In this document: positions 26,026 to 35,962 of the stretch, piece after piece
Position numbering within the stretch: the first letter of the stretch is position 1
Layout of the letters: each line of letters starts with the position of its first letter
Source: Roseicitreum antarcticum
Lineage (GTDB): Bacteria > Pseudomonadota > Alphaproteobacteria > Rhodobacterales > Rhodobacteraceae
DNA: 64,000 nucleotides
Reading direction: 5' to 3'
Assembly: GCF_014681765.1 (NCBI RefSeq)
Contig: NZ_CP061502.1
Span: 62,001-126,000 of the forward strand
The notes under the pieces: generated by a model
Seen by the model: only the letters and a program-made list of their open reading frames with translations
What the model was told of the DNA's origin: nothing
Database searches by the model: none
Position numbers and translations under genes: made by a program

Positions 26026-27429
26026 ATGCCGTTAGATGAGAATCGCCTGTTCCCGCTGGAAGGCACTGCGCGTGGGCTGGCCCGCGCCCTGTACGATCAG
26101 ATCAGCGGCTTGCCGATCATCAGCCCGCATGGCCATACCGACCCGCGCTGGTTCGCTGAAAACAACGCCTTCACTGACGCAGCACAACTGTTCGTGACGC
26201 CCGATCACTACGTTTTCCGCATGCTGTTTTCGCAGGGCATTGACCTGGATGCCCTGGGGGTGCCGCGCGCCGATGGCCGGGCCGAAGTGACAGATGGACG
26301 CGCAATCTGGCGGGTCTTCGCGCAGAACTTTCACCTGCTGCGCGGCACTCCTTCGTGGTTGTGGCTGACACAGGCCTTCGCAGATGTGTTCGGCATTCAT
26401 GAGCGTCTGACCGCCGCGAATGCCGATGCGCTCTATGACCGGATCAACGACAGCCTTGCAAAGCCCGAGTTCCGTCCGCGCGCATTGTTCGAGCGGTTCA
26501 ATATCGAGGCACTGGCCACCACCGAAAGCGCATTGGACGACTTGCGCTGGCACCAGATGATCCGCGACAGCGGATGGAAGGGGCGGGTCATCACCGCGTA
26601 CCGCCCCGATGCCATCGTTGACCCGGAATTTGCCGGCTTCACCCAAAACCTTGCCGCCCTTGGTGACCTGACCGGCGAAGATACGATGACATGGGCCGGG
26701 TATCTGGCCGCCCATCGTGCGCGCCGCGCCTTCTTCATTCGCCATGGCGCGACCTCTTCCGACCACGGCCACCCCACCGCACGCACCGAAAACCTGTCGT
26801 CCACAGATGCCGAGGCGCTGTTCGACATCGTGAAGACCGGGCGCGCCACGCCGGAACAGGCCGATGCCTTCCGCGGGCAGATGCTGACTGAAATGGCCCG
26901 GATGAGCGTGGATGACGGCCTGGTGCTTCAGATCCACGCCGGCTCATGGCGCAACCACAACCCCGGCGTGCTTGCCAAATTCGGGCGCGACAAGGGGTTC
27001 GACATCCCCACCCGCACCGATTTCGTCCGCAACCTGAAGCCGCTTCTGGATGCCTTCGGCACCGATACCCGGCTGTCGATCATCGTCTTCATGCTGGATG
27101 AAACCACATTGTCGCGCGAACTGGCACCGTTGGCGGGCGTCTACCCGGCGCTGAAGCTGGGGCCGCCCTGGTGGTTCTTTGACAGCCCCGAAGGCATGCG
27201 CCGTTTTCGCGAACTGACAACAGAAACCGCCGGGTTCTACAACACGGTCGGCTTCAACGACGACACCCGCGCCTTCTGTTCCATCCCGGCCCGGCACGAT
27301 GTTGCCCGCCGCGTGGATTGCGCGTTTCTTGCTACCCTCGTAACCACCGGAAGACTGGACGAGGATGAAGCATACGAGGTCGCACATGACCTCGCATACC
27401 GGCTTGCTAAGCAGGCTTACCGGCTCTGA
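26026..27429 (+). CDS. uxaC: Glucuronate/galacturonate isomerase
   Basis: Isomerises D-glucuronate to D-fructuronate and D-galacturonate to D-tagaturonate. The 467-residue product fits the family length and shows [18 protein letters not shown] (metal-site His pair), [30 protein letters not shown] (His, Arg) and [21 protein letters not shown] with the W-W-F signature. ATG 26026 follows AAGGGGGG; the in-frame ATG at 25990 lies further from the family start. It heads a long operon through uxaA. Confidence 0.94.
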   Translation: MPLDENRLFPLEGTARGLARALYDQISGLPIISPHGHTDPRWFAENNAFTDAAQLFVTPDHYVFRMLFSQGIDLDALGVPRADGRAEVTDGRAIWRVFAQNFHLLRGTPSWLWLTQAFADVFGIHERLTAANADALYDRINDSLAKPEFRPRALFERFNIEALATTESALDDLRWHQMIRDSGWKGRVITAYRPDAIVDPEFAGFTQNLAALGDLTGEDTMTWAGYLAAHRARRAFFIRHGATSSDHGHPTARTENLSSTDAEALFDIVKTGRATPEQADAFRGQMLTEMARMSVDDGLVLQIHAGSWRNHNPGVLAKFGRDKGFDIPTRTDFVRNLKPLLDAFGTDTRLSIIVFMLDETTLSRELAPLAGVYPALKLGPPWWFFDSPEGMRRFRELTTETAGFYNTVGFNDDTRAFCSIPARHDVARRVDCAFLATLVTTGRLDEDEAYEVAHDLAYRLAKQAYRL

Positions 27430-27457
27430 TACGGAGCCATTCATGGGAGGAGAGACT

Positions 27458-28438
27458 ATGAAGGTTACCAAGACACTGACTGCGGCCCTTTTGGCCAGCG
27501 CGGCGTTCATCGGTCAGGCTGCGGCCTGCGAAATCACGCTGCGGTCGTCCGACACGCACCCCGATGGCTACCCCACCGTCGAAGCGGTGAAGTACATGGG
27601 TGAGCTGTTGCAGGAACGCACCGACGGGCGCATCTGCGTCGAAGTGTTCCACTCGGCCCAGTTGGGCGAAGAGCGTGACACCATCGAACAGACCCGTTTC
27701 GGCGTCATCGACATGAACCGCGTCAGCATGGGGCCGTTCAACAATCTGGTTGAAGAAACCAAGGTTGTGTCGCTGCCCTTCATCTTCCGCTCGGTCGAGC
27801 ACATGCACACCGTGATGGACGGCCCGATCGGCGACGAGATCCTCGCCGCGTTCGAGCCGCATGACCTGGTCGGTCTGGCCTATTTCGATGGCGGCTCGCG
27901 CAGCTTCTACAACAGCCAGCGTCCGATCCGGTCGCTGGAAGATGTGGCGGGCATGCGCATGCGCGTGATGCAATCCGACATCTTCGTCGACATGATGAGC
28001 GCAATGGGCGCCAGCGCCACCCCCCTGCCGTATGGCGAGGTCTATTCCTCGATCCAGACCGGCGTGATCGACGGTGCGGAAAACAACTGGCCGTCCTACG
28101 AATCCTCGGGCCACTTTGAGGTCGCAGGCTACTACACGCTGAACGAACACCTGATCGTCCCCGAAATCCTGGTGATGTCGAAATCAACCTGGGATGAGCT
28201 GTCGGAAGAAGACCAGCAACTGGTGCGCCAGGCGGCGAAAGACTCGGTGCCCGTGATGCGCGAAATGTGGGCCGAGCGTGAAGCCAAATCCGAAGAAATG
28301 GTCCGCGCTGCGGGTGTCGAAATCATCACGGACATCGACAAGACCCCGTTCATCGAAGCCATGGGTCCGGTCTATGAAAAGCACGTCACCTCGGAAGTGC
28401 TGAAAGACCTGGTCGCGCGCATTCAGGCAACCGAATGA
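27458..28438 (+). CDS. TRAP transporter solute-binding protein (DctP family, probable uronate)
   Basis: A 326-residue periplasmic protein. The signal peptide [20 protein letters not shown] ends AAA-C near residue 23. The DctP fold follows: [22 protein letters not shown], then the FNSQRP-like [23 protein letters not shown] (Arg in MRMRV likely binds the carboxylate) and [16 protein letters not shown]. Location between uxaC and kdgF/kduI points to (un)saturated uronates. GGAGGAGA precedes the ATG. A hairpin separates it from the permease genes. Confidence 0.88.
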   Translation: MKVTKTLTAALLASAAFIGQAAACEITLRSSDTHPDGYPTVEAVKYMGELLQERTDGRICVEVFHSAQLGEERDTIEQTRFGVIDMNRVSMGPFNNLVEETKVVSLPFIFRSVEHMHTVMDGPIGDEILAAFEPHDLVGLAYFDGGSRSFYNSQRPIRSLEDVAGMRMRVMQSDIFVDMMSAMGASATPLPYGEVYSSIQTGVIDGAENNWPSYESSGHFEVAGYYTLNEHLIVPEILVMSKSTWDELSEEDQQLVRQAAKDSVPVMREMWAEREAKSEEMVRAAGVEIITDIDKTPFIEAMGPVYEKHVTSEVLKDLVARIQATE

Positions 28439-28466
28439 TCGCGACGCGGCAATACTGACATGACCT

Positions 28467-28507
28467 TGCGGGGCGGCGCATTTGCGAACGCCCCGCATCC
28501 TTTTCCC
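28467..28507 (+). terminator. Hairpin between TRAP binding-protein and permease genes (attenuator)
   Basis: TGCGGGGCG (28467-28475) pairs perfectly with CGCCCCGCA (28489-28497) and is followed by TCCTTTTCCC. A second, GC-rich hairpin follows before the small-permease start. This probably lowers permease expression relative to the binding protein. Confidence 0.5.
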
Positions 28508-28586
28508 GCAGCTTCGCGGGGCGCATCCTTAGCGCCCGGGGCCTGCGGGATGATGCTGAAAAACACCACGGCCGGGGGCAGGTACG

Positions 28587-29108
28587 GTGCAGAACACGCT
28601 AAAATCCCTTGCGTTTTATCTGGGTCTTCTGGCCCGCGCAGCACTTTGGCTGGCCGGGATCAGCCTGGTCTTGATGACAGCCTTCATTGCCGCGCAGGTC
28701 TTCGCCCGGTATGTCCTGAACGTTCCCCTCACGTGGACCGAGCAAAGCGCGGTCCTCTTGATGGGCTGGTTTATCTTTCTGGGTGCGGCGGTCGGCACCC
28801 GAGAGGGCTATCACCTCAGCTTTGACGTGTTGCTGATGGTGCTGCCCAGGCGTGCCGTCTTGATCTTGCATTCGGTCTCGGACATCGTTGTGGCCGCCTT
28901 TGGCGCGGGCATGTTCTGGTTTGGCCTTGAACTGACGCGCCGGACCTGGAGCGGATCCATGCCGACGCTGGGGTTCCCCGATGGCGTCAGCTACATCCCC
29001 GTCACGCTGGGCGGGGTGCTGATCGTGATATTCTCGCTGGAGCGGCTGGCCCGGCGCGCGGCCGGCATGCACACAGCACGTTTCGGCGACGAATTGGCAG
29101 AGGAATAA
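28587..29108 (+). CDS. TRAP transporter small permease (DctQ family)
   Basis: A 173-residue protein with four TM helices and the DctQ signature FARYVLNVPLTWTEQSAVLLMGWFIFLGAAVGTREGYHLSFDV. It starts with GTG (28587) after GGGGGCAGG. It assembles with the large permease in the next gene, whose TTG start is four bases downstream of this stop. Confidence 0.88.
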   Translation: MQNTLKSLAFYLGLLARAALWLAGISLVLMTAFIAAQVFARYVLNVPLTWTEQSAVLLMGWFIFLGAAVGTREGYHLSFDVLLMVLPRRAVLILHSVSDIVVAAFGAGMFWFGLELTRRTWSGSMPTLGFPDGVSYIPVTLGGVLIVIFSLERLARRAAGMHTARFGDELAEE

Positions 29109-29112
29109 CCCC

Positions 29113-30393
29113 TTGGAACTGTATATCCTGTTTGGCACCTTCGTTACGCTTCTGCTGATCGGCACGCCGGTGGCCTTCTGCCTGGGTGTCTCATCCTTTG
29201 CCACGATCCTCTACATGGGCCTGCCGCCGCTGGTGGTGTTCCAACGCCTCAATTCCGGGGTGTCGGTCTTTGCGCTGATGGCGATCCCGTTCTTCATCTA
29301 CGCCGGTGACCTGATGGTGCGCGGCGACATCGCGCGGCGGCTTGTCGCACTGGCCGGGGCGTTGGTGGGCAATCTGCGCGGCGGACTGGGGCAGGTGAAT
29401 ATCGTGGCATCCGTCATGTTCGGCGGTGTGTCGGGCTCGGCTGCCGCCGACGCCTCGGCCGTCGGTGGTCTGATGGTGCCCCAGATGAAAGAGCGCGGCT
29501 ATGGTGCCGATTATGCGGTCAACATCACCGTGGTGTCGTCGATCATCGCGCTGATGCTGCCGCCATCGCATAACCTCATCATCTATTCGATCTCGGCGGG
29601 GGGGCGGCTGTCGATTGCCGATCTGTTCACCGCCGGTATCATCCCGGGCCTTCTGCTGGCGCTGTCGCTGATGGTGGCGGCATGGATCGTGGCGCGCAAA
29701 CGCGGCTACCCGACTGAGCCCTTTCCCGGCATGCGCATGGTAGGTGTTCTGTTCGTGTCGGCGCTGCCCGGCCTGATCTTGGTGGCGATCATCTTTGGCG
29801 GCGTGCGCTCGGGCGTGTTCACGGCGTCTGAAAGCTCTAACATCGCGGTGGTCTACGCGCTGTTCATAACCCTTTTTGTCTATCGCTCTTTGCCATGGAA
29901 CCAGTTTGTCGCCGCCACCATGGGCGCGGTGCGCACCACCGCCATGGTGCTGCTGGTGATCGGCTGCGCGGCATCCTTCGGCTGGCTTCTGGCCTATCTT
30001 CAGGTCCCTGCGGCGATCGTGTCCTTCATGCAGGGCATCTCGAACAATCCTATCGTGATCTTGCTGCTCATCAACGTGGCGCTGCTGATCCTGGGCACCT
30101 TCATGGATATGTCACCGTTGATTGTTATCACCACCCCGATCTTTCTGCCGGTGGCCATGGCCTTCGGCGTCGATCCGGTGCACTTTGGGATCATCTTGAT
30201 CCTGAACCTCGGCATAGGGCTCTGCACACCGCCGGTGGGCGCGGTGCTGTTCGTCGGCTGCGCCGTAGGCCGTATTTCCATATGGGAGGCCGTGCGCGGC
30301 ATCTGGCCGTTCTACTTTGCCGCGGTCGTTACATTGATGCTTGTCACCTACATTCCCGCCCTGTCGTTGTGGCTGCCCGCCCTGTTCCGCTAA
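29113..30393 (+). CDS. TRAP transporter large permease (DctM family)
   Basis: A 426-residue, ~12-TM protein of the DctM/TRAP-T family. Typical blocks are IPFFIYAGDLMVRGDIARRL, VMFGGVSGSAAADASAVGGL, LMLPPSHNLIIYS and NLGIGLCTPPVGAVLFVGCAVG. The start is TTG 29113, with GAGGAA upstream inside the DctQ stop region. Sodium-driven uptake of the acid sugar is the expected role. Confidence 0.9.
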   Translation: MELYILFGTFVTLLLIGTPVAFCLGVSSFATILYMGLPPLVVFQRLNSGVSVFALMAIPFFIYAGDLMVRGDIARRLVALAGALVGNLRGGLGQVNIVASVMFGGVSGSAAADASAVGGLMVPQMKERGYGADYAVNITVVSSIIALMLPPSHNLIIYSISAGGRLSIADLFTAGIIPGLLLALSLMVAAWIVARKRGYPTEPFPGMRMVGVLFVSALPGLILVAIIFGGVRSGVFTASESSNIAVVYALFITLFVYRSLPWNQFVAATMGAVRTTAMVLLVIGCAASFGWLLAYLQVPAAIVSFMQGISNNPIVILLLINVALLILGTFMDMSPLIVITTPIFLPVAMAFGVDPVHFGIILILNLGIGLCTPPVGAVLFVGCAVGRISIWEAVRGIWPFYFAAVVTLMLVTYIPALSLWLPALFR

Positions 30394-30419
30394 CCGCCCG
30401 TTTCCCGAAAGGACATCGC

Positions 30420-30728
30420 ATGGCACATGCAATCGTTTCCACTGGCCCCGGCGTCACCCGCCAGGTGCTGGCCGACGCGCCCCAACTGATGGTCGTTGCC
30501 TTCAACTTCGATCAGGAAGGCGCCAGCGGTGCGCCGCACAACCACCCCCATGTGCAATCAACCTATGTCGCGTCGGGCCGCTTCCGCTTCACCCTTGCGG
30601 ATGACACGTTCGAGGTTGGCCCAGGCGACAGTTTCATCATTCCATCGGGTGCCGAGCACGGCTGCGTCTGCCTCGCACCAGGCCAGCTGATCGACACCTT
30701 CACTCCCCGCCGCGACGATTTTCTCTGA
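30420..30728 (+). CDS. kdgF: KdgF-like cupin, unsaturated uronate linearisation
   Basis: A 102-residue single cupin. Metal ligands are readable as H40-x-H42-x3-Q46 in APHNHPHVQSTYV and H80 in IPSGAEHG; the second cupin motif is FEVGPGDSFIIPSGAEH. KdgF speeds conversion of 4,5-unsaturated galacturonate to the linear keturonate DKI. It lies directly before kduI and kduD, the next two steps of the same route, with GAAAGGA at a good distance from the ATG. Other small cupins look alike, but the context is decisive. Confidence 0.83.
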   Translation: MAHAIVSTGPGVTRQVLADAPQLMVVAFNFDQEGASGAPHNHPHVQSTYVASGRFRFTLADDTFEVGPGDSFIIPSGAEHGCVCLAPGQLIDTFTPRRDDFL

Positions 30729-30741
30729 AAGGACCCTTCCC

Positions 30742-31566
30742 ATGCTCACCGTAGAAACCCGCCATGCGATCCACCAAGACCACGCAAAAGGCATGGACAC
30801 CGAGGCGCTGCGCAAGCATTTCCTGACGCCAGGCATGTTCGCTGAAGGCGAGATCCGCCTTGTCTACACCCATTACGACCGCTTCGTCATGGGCGGCGCG
30901 GTCCCTGCCGGCAAAGCGCTGACCCTCGATGAGGTGGCCGAGACACGCACGCCGTCCTTCCTCGACCGCCGGGAAATGGGCATCGTCAATATCGGCGACA
31001 CCGGCACCGTTACCGCCGGTGGTGAGACCTACACGATGAACAACGGCGATGTCCTGTATCTGGGCATGGGCTCTGGCGCAGTCACGTTTGACGGCGCAGG
31101 CCGGTTCTACATCACCTCCGCACCTGCGCACCGCACCTGCCCGACGCGCCTCGTGACCGTGGCAGATGCCGCCGAGGTCAATCTGGGCGCGGCCGAGACC
31201 TCAAACAAGCGGACCATCCGCCAGTTCATCCACCCCACGGTAATGGACAGCTGCCAGCTGATCTTGGGATATACCTCGCTTCTGGACGGATCGGTCTGGA
31301 ACACCATGCCCGCGCATATTCATGATCGCCGGATGGAGGCCTATCTGTACTTCGGCATGGCGCCTGAATCGCGCGTGCTGCACCTGATGGGTGAGCCGAA
31401 AGAGACGCGCCACCTGTTCATCGCCAACGAGGAAGGCGCGCTTTCGCCGCCCTGGTCGATCCACGCAGGCGCTGGCATCGGCGCCTATACCTTCATCTGG
31501 GCAATGGCCGGCGACAATGTCGACTACAAGGACGTGGAAATGCTGCCCGCCGAGGACTTGCTGTGA
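30742..31566 (+). CDS. kduI: 5-dehydro-4-deoxy-D-glucuronate isomerase
   Basis: Converts DKI to 2,5-diketo-3-deoxygluconate (DKII). The 274-residue bicupin has the zinc ligands H192, H194, E199 (AHIHDRRMEAYLYFG) and H241 (PPWSIHAGAG), as in E. coli KduI. The N-terminus also fits: HAKGMDTEALRKHFL. It is preceded by AAAGGA and ends overlapping the GTG start of kduD. Confidence 0.95.
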   Translation: MLTVETRHAIHQDHAKGMDTEALRKHFLTPGMFAEGEIRLVYTHYDRFVMGGAVPAGKALTLDEVAETRTPSFLDRREMGIVNIGDTGTVTAGGETYTMNNGDVLYLGMGSGAVTFDGAGRFYITSAPAHRTCPTRLVTVADAAEVNLGAAETSNKRTIRQFIHPTVMDSCQLILGYTSLLDGSVWNTMPAHIHDRRMEAYLYFGMAPESRVLHLMGEPKETRHLFIANEEGALSPPWSIHAGAGIGAYTFIWAMAGDNVDYKDVEMLPAEDLL

Positions 31567-32306
31567 GCGGCCTTTTCTCTCTCAATGGGCGCAAGGCGCT
31601 CGTGACGGGCGCCAATACCGGCATCGGTCAGGCCATCGCAGTCGGGCTGGCACAGGCGGGGGCGCAGGTTGTCTGCGCCGGCCGCCGCGCCTGCGATGAA
31701 ACCGTGGCGACGATCACAGAGGCGGGCGGCAAGGCAGAATCGATCCTTGTCGATTTCGCCGATCCCATGGCCGGGAAAGGCCTTTTCGACAGCCAGGGCT
31801 TTGATATTCTGGTCAATAATGCAGGCATCATCCGCCGCGCAGATGCCGTCGATTTCTCGGAAGAGGACTGGGACGCGGTGATGGATGTGAACCTCAAGGC
31901 ACTGTTCTTCACCACACAGGCTTTCGCGCGTGACCTGCTGGCGCGCGGCGTGAATGGCCGTGTGGTCAACATCGCCTCGCTCCTGTCGTTTCAGGGCGGC
32001 ATTCGCGTACCGTCCTATACCGCGTCGAAACACGGCGTGGCGGGGCTGACAAAGCTGCTGGCCAACGAATGGGCGGCCAAGGGTATCAACGTCAACGCTG
32101 TCGCCCCGGGGTACATCGAGACGAACAACACCGAAGCTCTGCGCGCCGATCCAGACCGCAACCGCGCCATTCTGGAGCGTATCCCCGCAGGGCGCTGGGG
32201 CAACGCTGAAGATATCGCGGGCGCGGCGGTTTACCTCTGCACCCCTGCATCGGCCTATGTGCATGGCGCGGTTCTGAACGTCGACGGAGGCTGGCTTGCA
32301 CGCTGA
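31563..32306 (+). CDS. kduD: 2-dehydro-3-deoxy-D-gluconate 5-dehydrogenase
   Basis: An SDR of 247 residues that reduces DKII to KDG with NAD(P)H. Motifs: cofactor loop TGANTGIGQAIA (~residue 17), NNAGIIRRADAVDFS, catalytic S in IASLLSFQGG and Y-x3-K in SYTASKHGVAG, then NAVAPGYIETNNT. GTG start overlaps kduI (GTGA). The last 11 bases overlap the next gene. Confidence 0.94.
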   Translation: MSGLFSLNGRKALVTGANTGIGQAIAVGLAQAGAQVVCAGRRACDETVATITEAGGKAESILVDFADPMAGKGLFDSQGFDILVNNAGIIRRADAVDFSEEDWDAVMDVNLKALFFTTQAFARDLLARGVNGRVVNIASLLSFQGGIRVPSYTASKHGVAGLTKLLANEWAAKGINVNAVAPGYIETNNTEALRADPDRNRAILERIPAGRWGNAEDIAGAAVYLCTPASAYVHGAVLNVDGGWLAR

Positions 32307-33732
32307 ACGGCTGAAACGCTCTGATGCCCCACGCCCCGGCGTGGGCATCGTCCATCTTGGCCTTGGCGCCTTCTACCGGGGCTTTGGCGCGGTCTATGTA
32401 GCCGATGCCATGGCGGCGTCTGGCGGCGACTGGGGTATCATCGGCGTATCGCTGCAAAGCCCCGGCACCCGTGATGCGCTGGTCCCGCAAGGCTGTGCCT
32501 ATACCTCCGTCACGCTGGGTCCAGATGGTGAGGCTTGCCGGGTGATCGAGGTGCTGGAAGATGTCCTCGTCGCGCCCGAAGACCCTGCCGCCGTCCTGCG
32601 TGCCATGGCCGACCCGGCCGTGAAGATCGTATCATTGACCGTTACGGAAAAGGGCTATTGCCACGCCCCCGCCACCGGCGCGCTGAACCCTGACCACCCC
32701 GACGTCAAACACGATCTGGCGCATGATCTGCCACGTTCCGCACCGGGCTACATCGTGCGGGCGCTCCAGATGCGACGCGCGGCGGGCACGGCGCCCTTTA
32801 CCGTGCTGACCTGCGACAACCTGCCCGACAACGGCACCGTCGTGCGCGGCGTGGTGCTGGACCTTGCCACCCGGATCGACCCCAAATTGGCCGGATGGAT
32901 CAAGGCCGAGGTGCGGTTTCCAGCTACCATGGTGGACCGCATCACCCCCGCCACCACTGCCGACGACATCGCCCGCGTGACCAAGCTGACGGGCCGCAAA
33001 GACGCCGCTCCCGTGCTGCACGAACCCTTCCGCCAATGGGCGATCGAGGATGATTTCGTGGGCGGCCACCGCCCCGATTTCGCCGCCGCCGGGGCCGAAA
33101 TGGTGGACAACGTCACCGCACACGAACACATGAAACTCCGGATGCTGAACGGCACGCATTCCTCGTTGGCCTATCTGGGCTACCTGGCGGGGTACGAGAC
33201 CATCGCCGACACCATGGCGGATCCGGATTTTGGCGCCTTCCTGCGCCACCTGTGGACGGCGGAAATCGCGCCCGCCGTGGAAGCGCCCCCCGGGGTCAGC
33301 CTGTCGGATTATGCCGACGCCCTGTTCGACCGCTACGCCAACCCCGCGATCCGGCACCGCACATGGCAGATCGCCATGGATGGCAGCCAGAAACTGCCGC
33401 AGCGTATCCTCGGCACGGTGGCCAACGGGCTGGATGTCGGGCGCGCGACGCCGGGCCTTTGCCTCGCGATTGCGGGCTGGATGCGCTATGTCAGCGGCAC
33501 CGATCTGGCAGGCAAACCGATTCAGGTCAAAGATCCGCTTGCCGCCGATCTGCGCGCCGTATGCGACGCGGCGGATAACATCGAGGACCGTGTACGCGGC
33601 CTGCTGGCGCTGCGCGCGATCTTCCCCGCGGCGCTGGCGGTAAAGCTGGAGGAACCCGTAATCGCGGCGGCCAAACAGCTTGAAACCCTCGGCGCAAAGG
33701 GCGCTGTCGCCGCTATCGGAACCAAACCATGA
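32296..33732 (+). CDS. Mannitol dehydrogenase-family uronate reductase (UxuB-like)
   Basis: A 478-residue long-chain polyol dehydrogenase. Rossmann start GVGIVHLGLGAFYRGFGAVYVADAM; central VTEKGYCHAPATGALNP, TCDNLPDNG; catalytic K in the EHMKLRMLNGTHSSLAYLG block. By sequence it belongs with fructuronate reductase (UxuB) and mannitol dehydrogenase rather than with UxaB, whose N-terminus differs. The neighbour, however, is the altronate dehydratase uxaA, so a tagaturonate reductase role is also possible. TTG 32296 follows GGAGG at 6 bases and overlaps kduD. Confidence 0.83.
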   Translation: MHAERLKRSDAPRPGVGIVHLGLGAFYRGFGAVYVADAMAASGGDWGIIGVSLQSPGTRDALVPQGCAYTSVTLGPDGEACRVIEVLEDVLVAPEDPAAVLRAMADPAVKIVSLTVTEKGYCHAPATGALNPDHPDVKHDLAHDLPRSAPGYIVRALQMRRAAGTAPFTVLTCDNLPDNGTVVRGVVLDLATRIDPKLAGWIKAEVRFPATMVDRITPATTADDIARVTKLTGRKDAAPVLHEPFRQWAIEDDFVGGHRPDFAAAGAEMVDNVTAHEHMKLRMLNGTHSSLAYLGYLAGYETIADTMADPDFGAFLRHLWTAEIAPAVEAPPGVSLSDYADALFDRYANPAIRHRTWQIAMDGSQKLPQRILGTVANGLDVGRATPGLCLAIAGWMRYVSGTDLAGKPIQVKDPLAADLRAVCDAADNIEDRVRGLLALRAIFPAALAVKLEEPVIAAAKQLETLGAKGAVAAIGTKP

Positions 33733-35258
33733 CAGATCTCACGCCCCTTACCCTGCATCCGTCCGACAACGTCGCTGTCCTGACCGCGCGCGTTTTGGCG
33801 GGGGCAGACCCCTTGGACGTGGGCAACCCGCTGGCCAATCCAGTCTCGGCCGGGCACAAACTGGCCATCGCCCCGGTGGCCCAAGGCGCGGCGGTGCTGA
33901 AGTTCGGACAGATCATCGGGCTGGCGACAACCGACATCGCGCAGGGCGACCACGTGCACAGCCACAACTGCGCCTTTTCCGACCATGACCAAAGCTATGC
34001 CATCGGCGCCGATCTTGATGCCGCCCGCGCGGCCATCCCCGCCACCGCGCCGCGCACATTTCAGGGCTATGCCCGCGCCGACGGGCAGGTGGGCACGCGC
34101 AACTATATCGCGCTGCTGGCCACCGTGAACTGTTCCGCCACCGTGATCCGCCGCGCCGCCGCCGAGATCGAGGCCGAAGGCGCCCTGAGCGCCTTCCCCA
34201 ACATCGACGGCGTGATTGCACTGGCGCATGGGACCGGCTGCGGCATGGCATCATCGGGCCGGGGGTTCGAGATCCTTGACCGCGTGCTCTGGGGCCATGC
34301 CACCCATCCCAATGTTGGCGCGGCGGTCTTCGTCGGGCTGGGGTGCGAGGTGATGCAGATCGCCCGGATGGAATCGCAGTTCGGCAAGGCCGGGACCGAC
34401 CGTTTCCACGCCCTGACCATTCAGGACACCGGCGGCACCCGCGCCACGATCGACGCGATCAAGGCGCATCTGCGCAAGATCCTGCCGCAGGTGAACGACA
34501 TCACCCGGACGCCCTGCCCGGTATCGGCGCTGCGCATCGGGCTGCAATGCGGCGGGTCGGACGGGTTTTCCTCCATCACCGCCAACCCCGCACTTGGCGT
34601 CGCCTCGGACCTTCTGGTGGGGCTGGGCGGCACCGCGATCCTGTCCGAAACACCAGAGATCTACGGCGCCGAACAACTGCTGCTGCGCCGCGCCGCCAGC
34701 GCGGATGTGGCGCAGAAACTCATCAGCCAATTGAAATGGTGGGAGGAGTACGCAGCCCAAGGCGGCGGTTCAATGGACAACAACCCCTCGCCCGGCAACA
34801 AGCAGGGCGGCATCACCACCATCCTGGAAAAATCCCTGGGCGCAGTGGCAAAGGCCGGCGCGACCCCGCTGATGGCGGTTTATGACTACGCCGAACACGT
34901 CACCACCCCCGGTTTCGTCTTCATGGACACGCCGGGCTATGATCCGGTGTCGGCTACCGGCCAGATTGCAGGCGGGGCTCAGATCATCGTGTTTACCACC
35001 GGGCGGGGCTCTGCCTTTGGCTCCAAACCCGCACCGACGATCAAGCTGGCAACCAGCGACCGGCTGTTCGCGCAGATGCCCGACGACATGGACATGACCT
35101 GCGGCGATGTGGTCTCGGCGGGCGTCAGCCTTCAGGACAAAGGCGCGGAAATCCTGGAGATGATTATTGCCACCGCTTCTGGCGTACCGACGAAATCCGA
35201 GACGCTGGGGCTGGGTGACAATGAATTCGTGCCATGGCAAACCGGGGCGGTGATGTAG
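33729..35258 (+). CDS. uxaA: Altronate dehydratase
   Basis: Dehydrates D-altronate to KDG. The 509-residue protein has an N-terminal SAF domain (residues ~1-95: GHKLAIAPVAQGAAVLKFGQ, GDHVHSHNC) and a large UxaA domain with TVNCSATV, ALAHGTGCGM, GLQCGGSDGFSSITANPALG, and conserved Cys that likely hold the metal. It overlaps the reductase gene by four bases and is the last gene of the uxaC operon. Galactarate dehydratase (GarD) is a relative, but the UxaC context favours altronate. Confidence 0.9.
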   Translation: MTDLTPLTLHPSDNVAVLTARVLAGADPLDVGNPLANPVSAGHKLAIAPVAQGAAVLKFGQIIGLATTDIAQGDHVHSHNCAFSDHDQSYAIGADLDAARAAIPATAPRTFQGYARADGQVGTRNYIALLATVNCSATVIRRAAAEIEAEGALSAFPNIDGVIALAHGTGCGMASSGRGFEILDRVLWGHATHPNVGAAVFVGLGCEVMQIARMESQFGKAGTDRFHALTIQDTGGTRATIDAIKAHLRKILPQVNDITRTPCPVSALRIGLQCGGSDGFSSITANPALGVASDLLVGLGGTAILSETPEIYGAEQLLLRRAASADVAQKLISQLKWWEEYAAQGGGSMDNNPSPGNKQGGITTILEKSLGAVAKAGATPLMAVYDYAEHVTTPGFVFMDTPGYDPVSATGQIAGGAQIIVFTTGRGSAFGSKPAPTIKLATSDRLFAQMPDDMDMTCGDVVSAGVSLQDKGAEILEMIIATASGVPTKSETLGLGDNEFVPWQTGAVM

Positions 35259-35317
35259 TGCTGGCGGGAAAGACCGTCCGTTTGGGCAATCCGACACCCA
35301 TCTGACGGCGGGGCAGC

Positions 35318-35962
35318 CTACCCGGTCTGCATTCCCGTCACCGCTTCCGCCACCGCCACGGCCAGCGCGGCATGCGCTTCGGGCGGCAGGTGAACGCCAT
35401 CAATCGGCGACGCCATCGCGACCGTTCCCGCATCCAGAAACGCCGCGCCCAGTTCGTGGGCATGGGCGGCCAGCATCGGGCCCAGCCTGCGCGATTTCTC
35501 GGCACCGCCCCTTAGGCTTTCGCTGCGCGCGCCAAGCTCGACGACCGGGACCGGCGAAACAATCAAAAGACGCGGCGGCGCCCCGTCTGGTCCGGCATCG
35601 CTCAACAGGATACGACGGCCCAGCGTAAACACCCCCTTGGCAATATCAAATGCGGTCAGGCCCAGATGCGCCTTCAGGTCATTGGTGCCCAGCATCATCA
35701 CCACGATATCCACCGGCGCGTGGCTTTCCAGAATGGCGGGCAGCAGCCGCAGCCCGTTCTTGTGCGGCCCGTCAAAAGGGTTGTCATGACAGGTGGTGCG
35801 TCCCGGCAGCCCCTCTTCCACCACGTCCCAATCAGGGCCGAGCAGCCCAGCCATGCGGCGCGGCCAGCGGGTTTGTGTATCATACCGCGTCCAGCGCCCG
35901 GCATCGCCCAGAGGGACCGAGCCATAGGTGTTTGAATCGCCAAAGCACAGCACCACCGGCAC
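35318..35962 (-). CDS. SGNH/GDSL family esterase
   Basis: A 214-residue hydrolase without a signal peptide. It has block I FGDSNTYGS (nucleophile Ser10), block III LGTNDLKAHLG and the catalytic Asp-His in PIDGVHLPP. The set of motifs resembles arylesterase/carbohydrate acetylesterase members. Sitting in a pectin-type locus and sharing a TAGTG stop-start overlap with the IclR gene, it may de-acetylate imported oligosaccharides, since rhamnogalacturonan is often O-acetylated. This is inference from position. Starts with GTG. Confidence 0.75.
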   Translation of the reverse strand: MPVVLCFGDSNTYGSVPLGDAGRWTRYDTQTRWPRRMAGLLGPDWDVVEEGLPGRTTCHDNPFDGPHKNGLRLLPAILESHAPVDIVVMMLGTNDLKAHLGLTAFDIAKGVFTLGRRILLSDAGPDGAPPRLLIVSPVPVVELGARSESLRGGAEKSRRLGPMLAAHAHELGAAFLDAGTVAMASPIDGVHLPPEAHAALAVAVAEAVTGMQTG

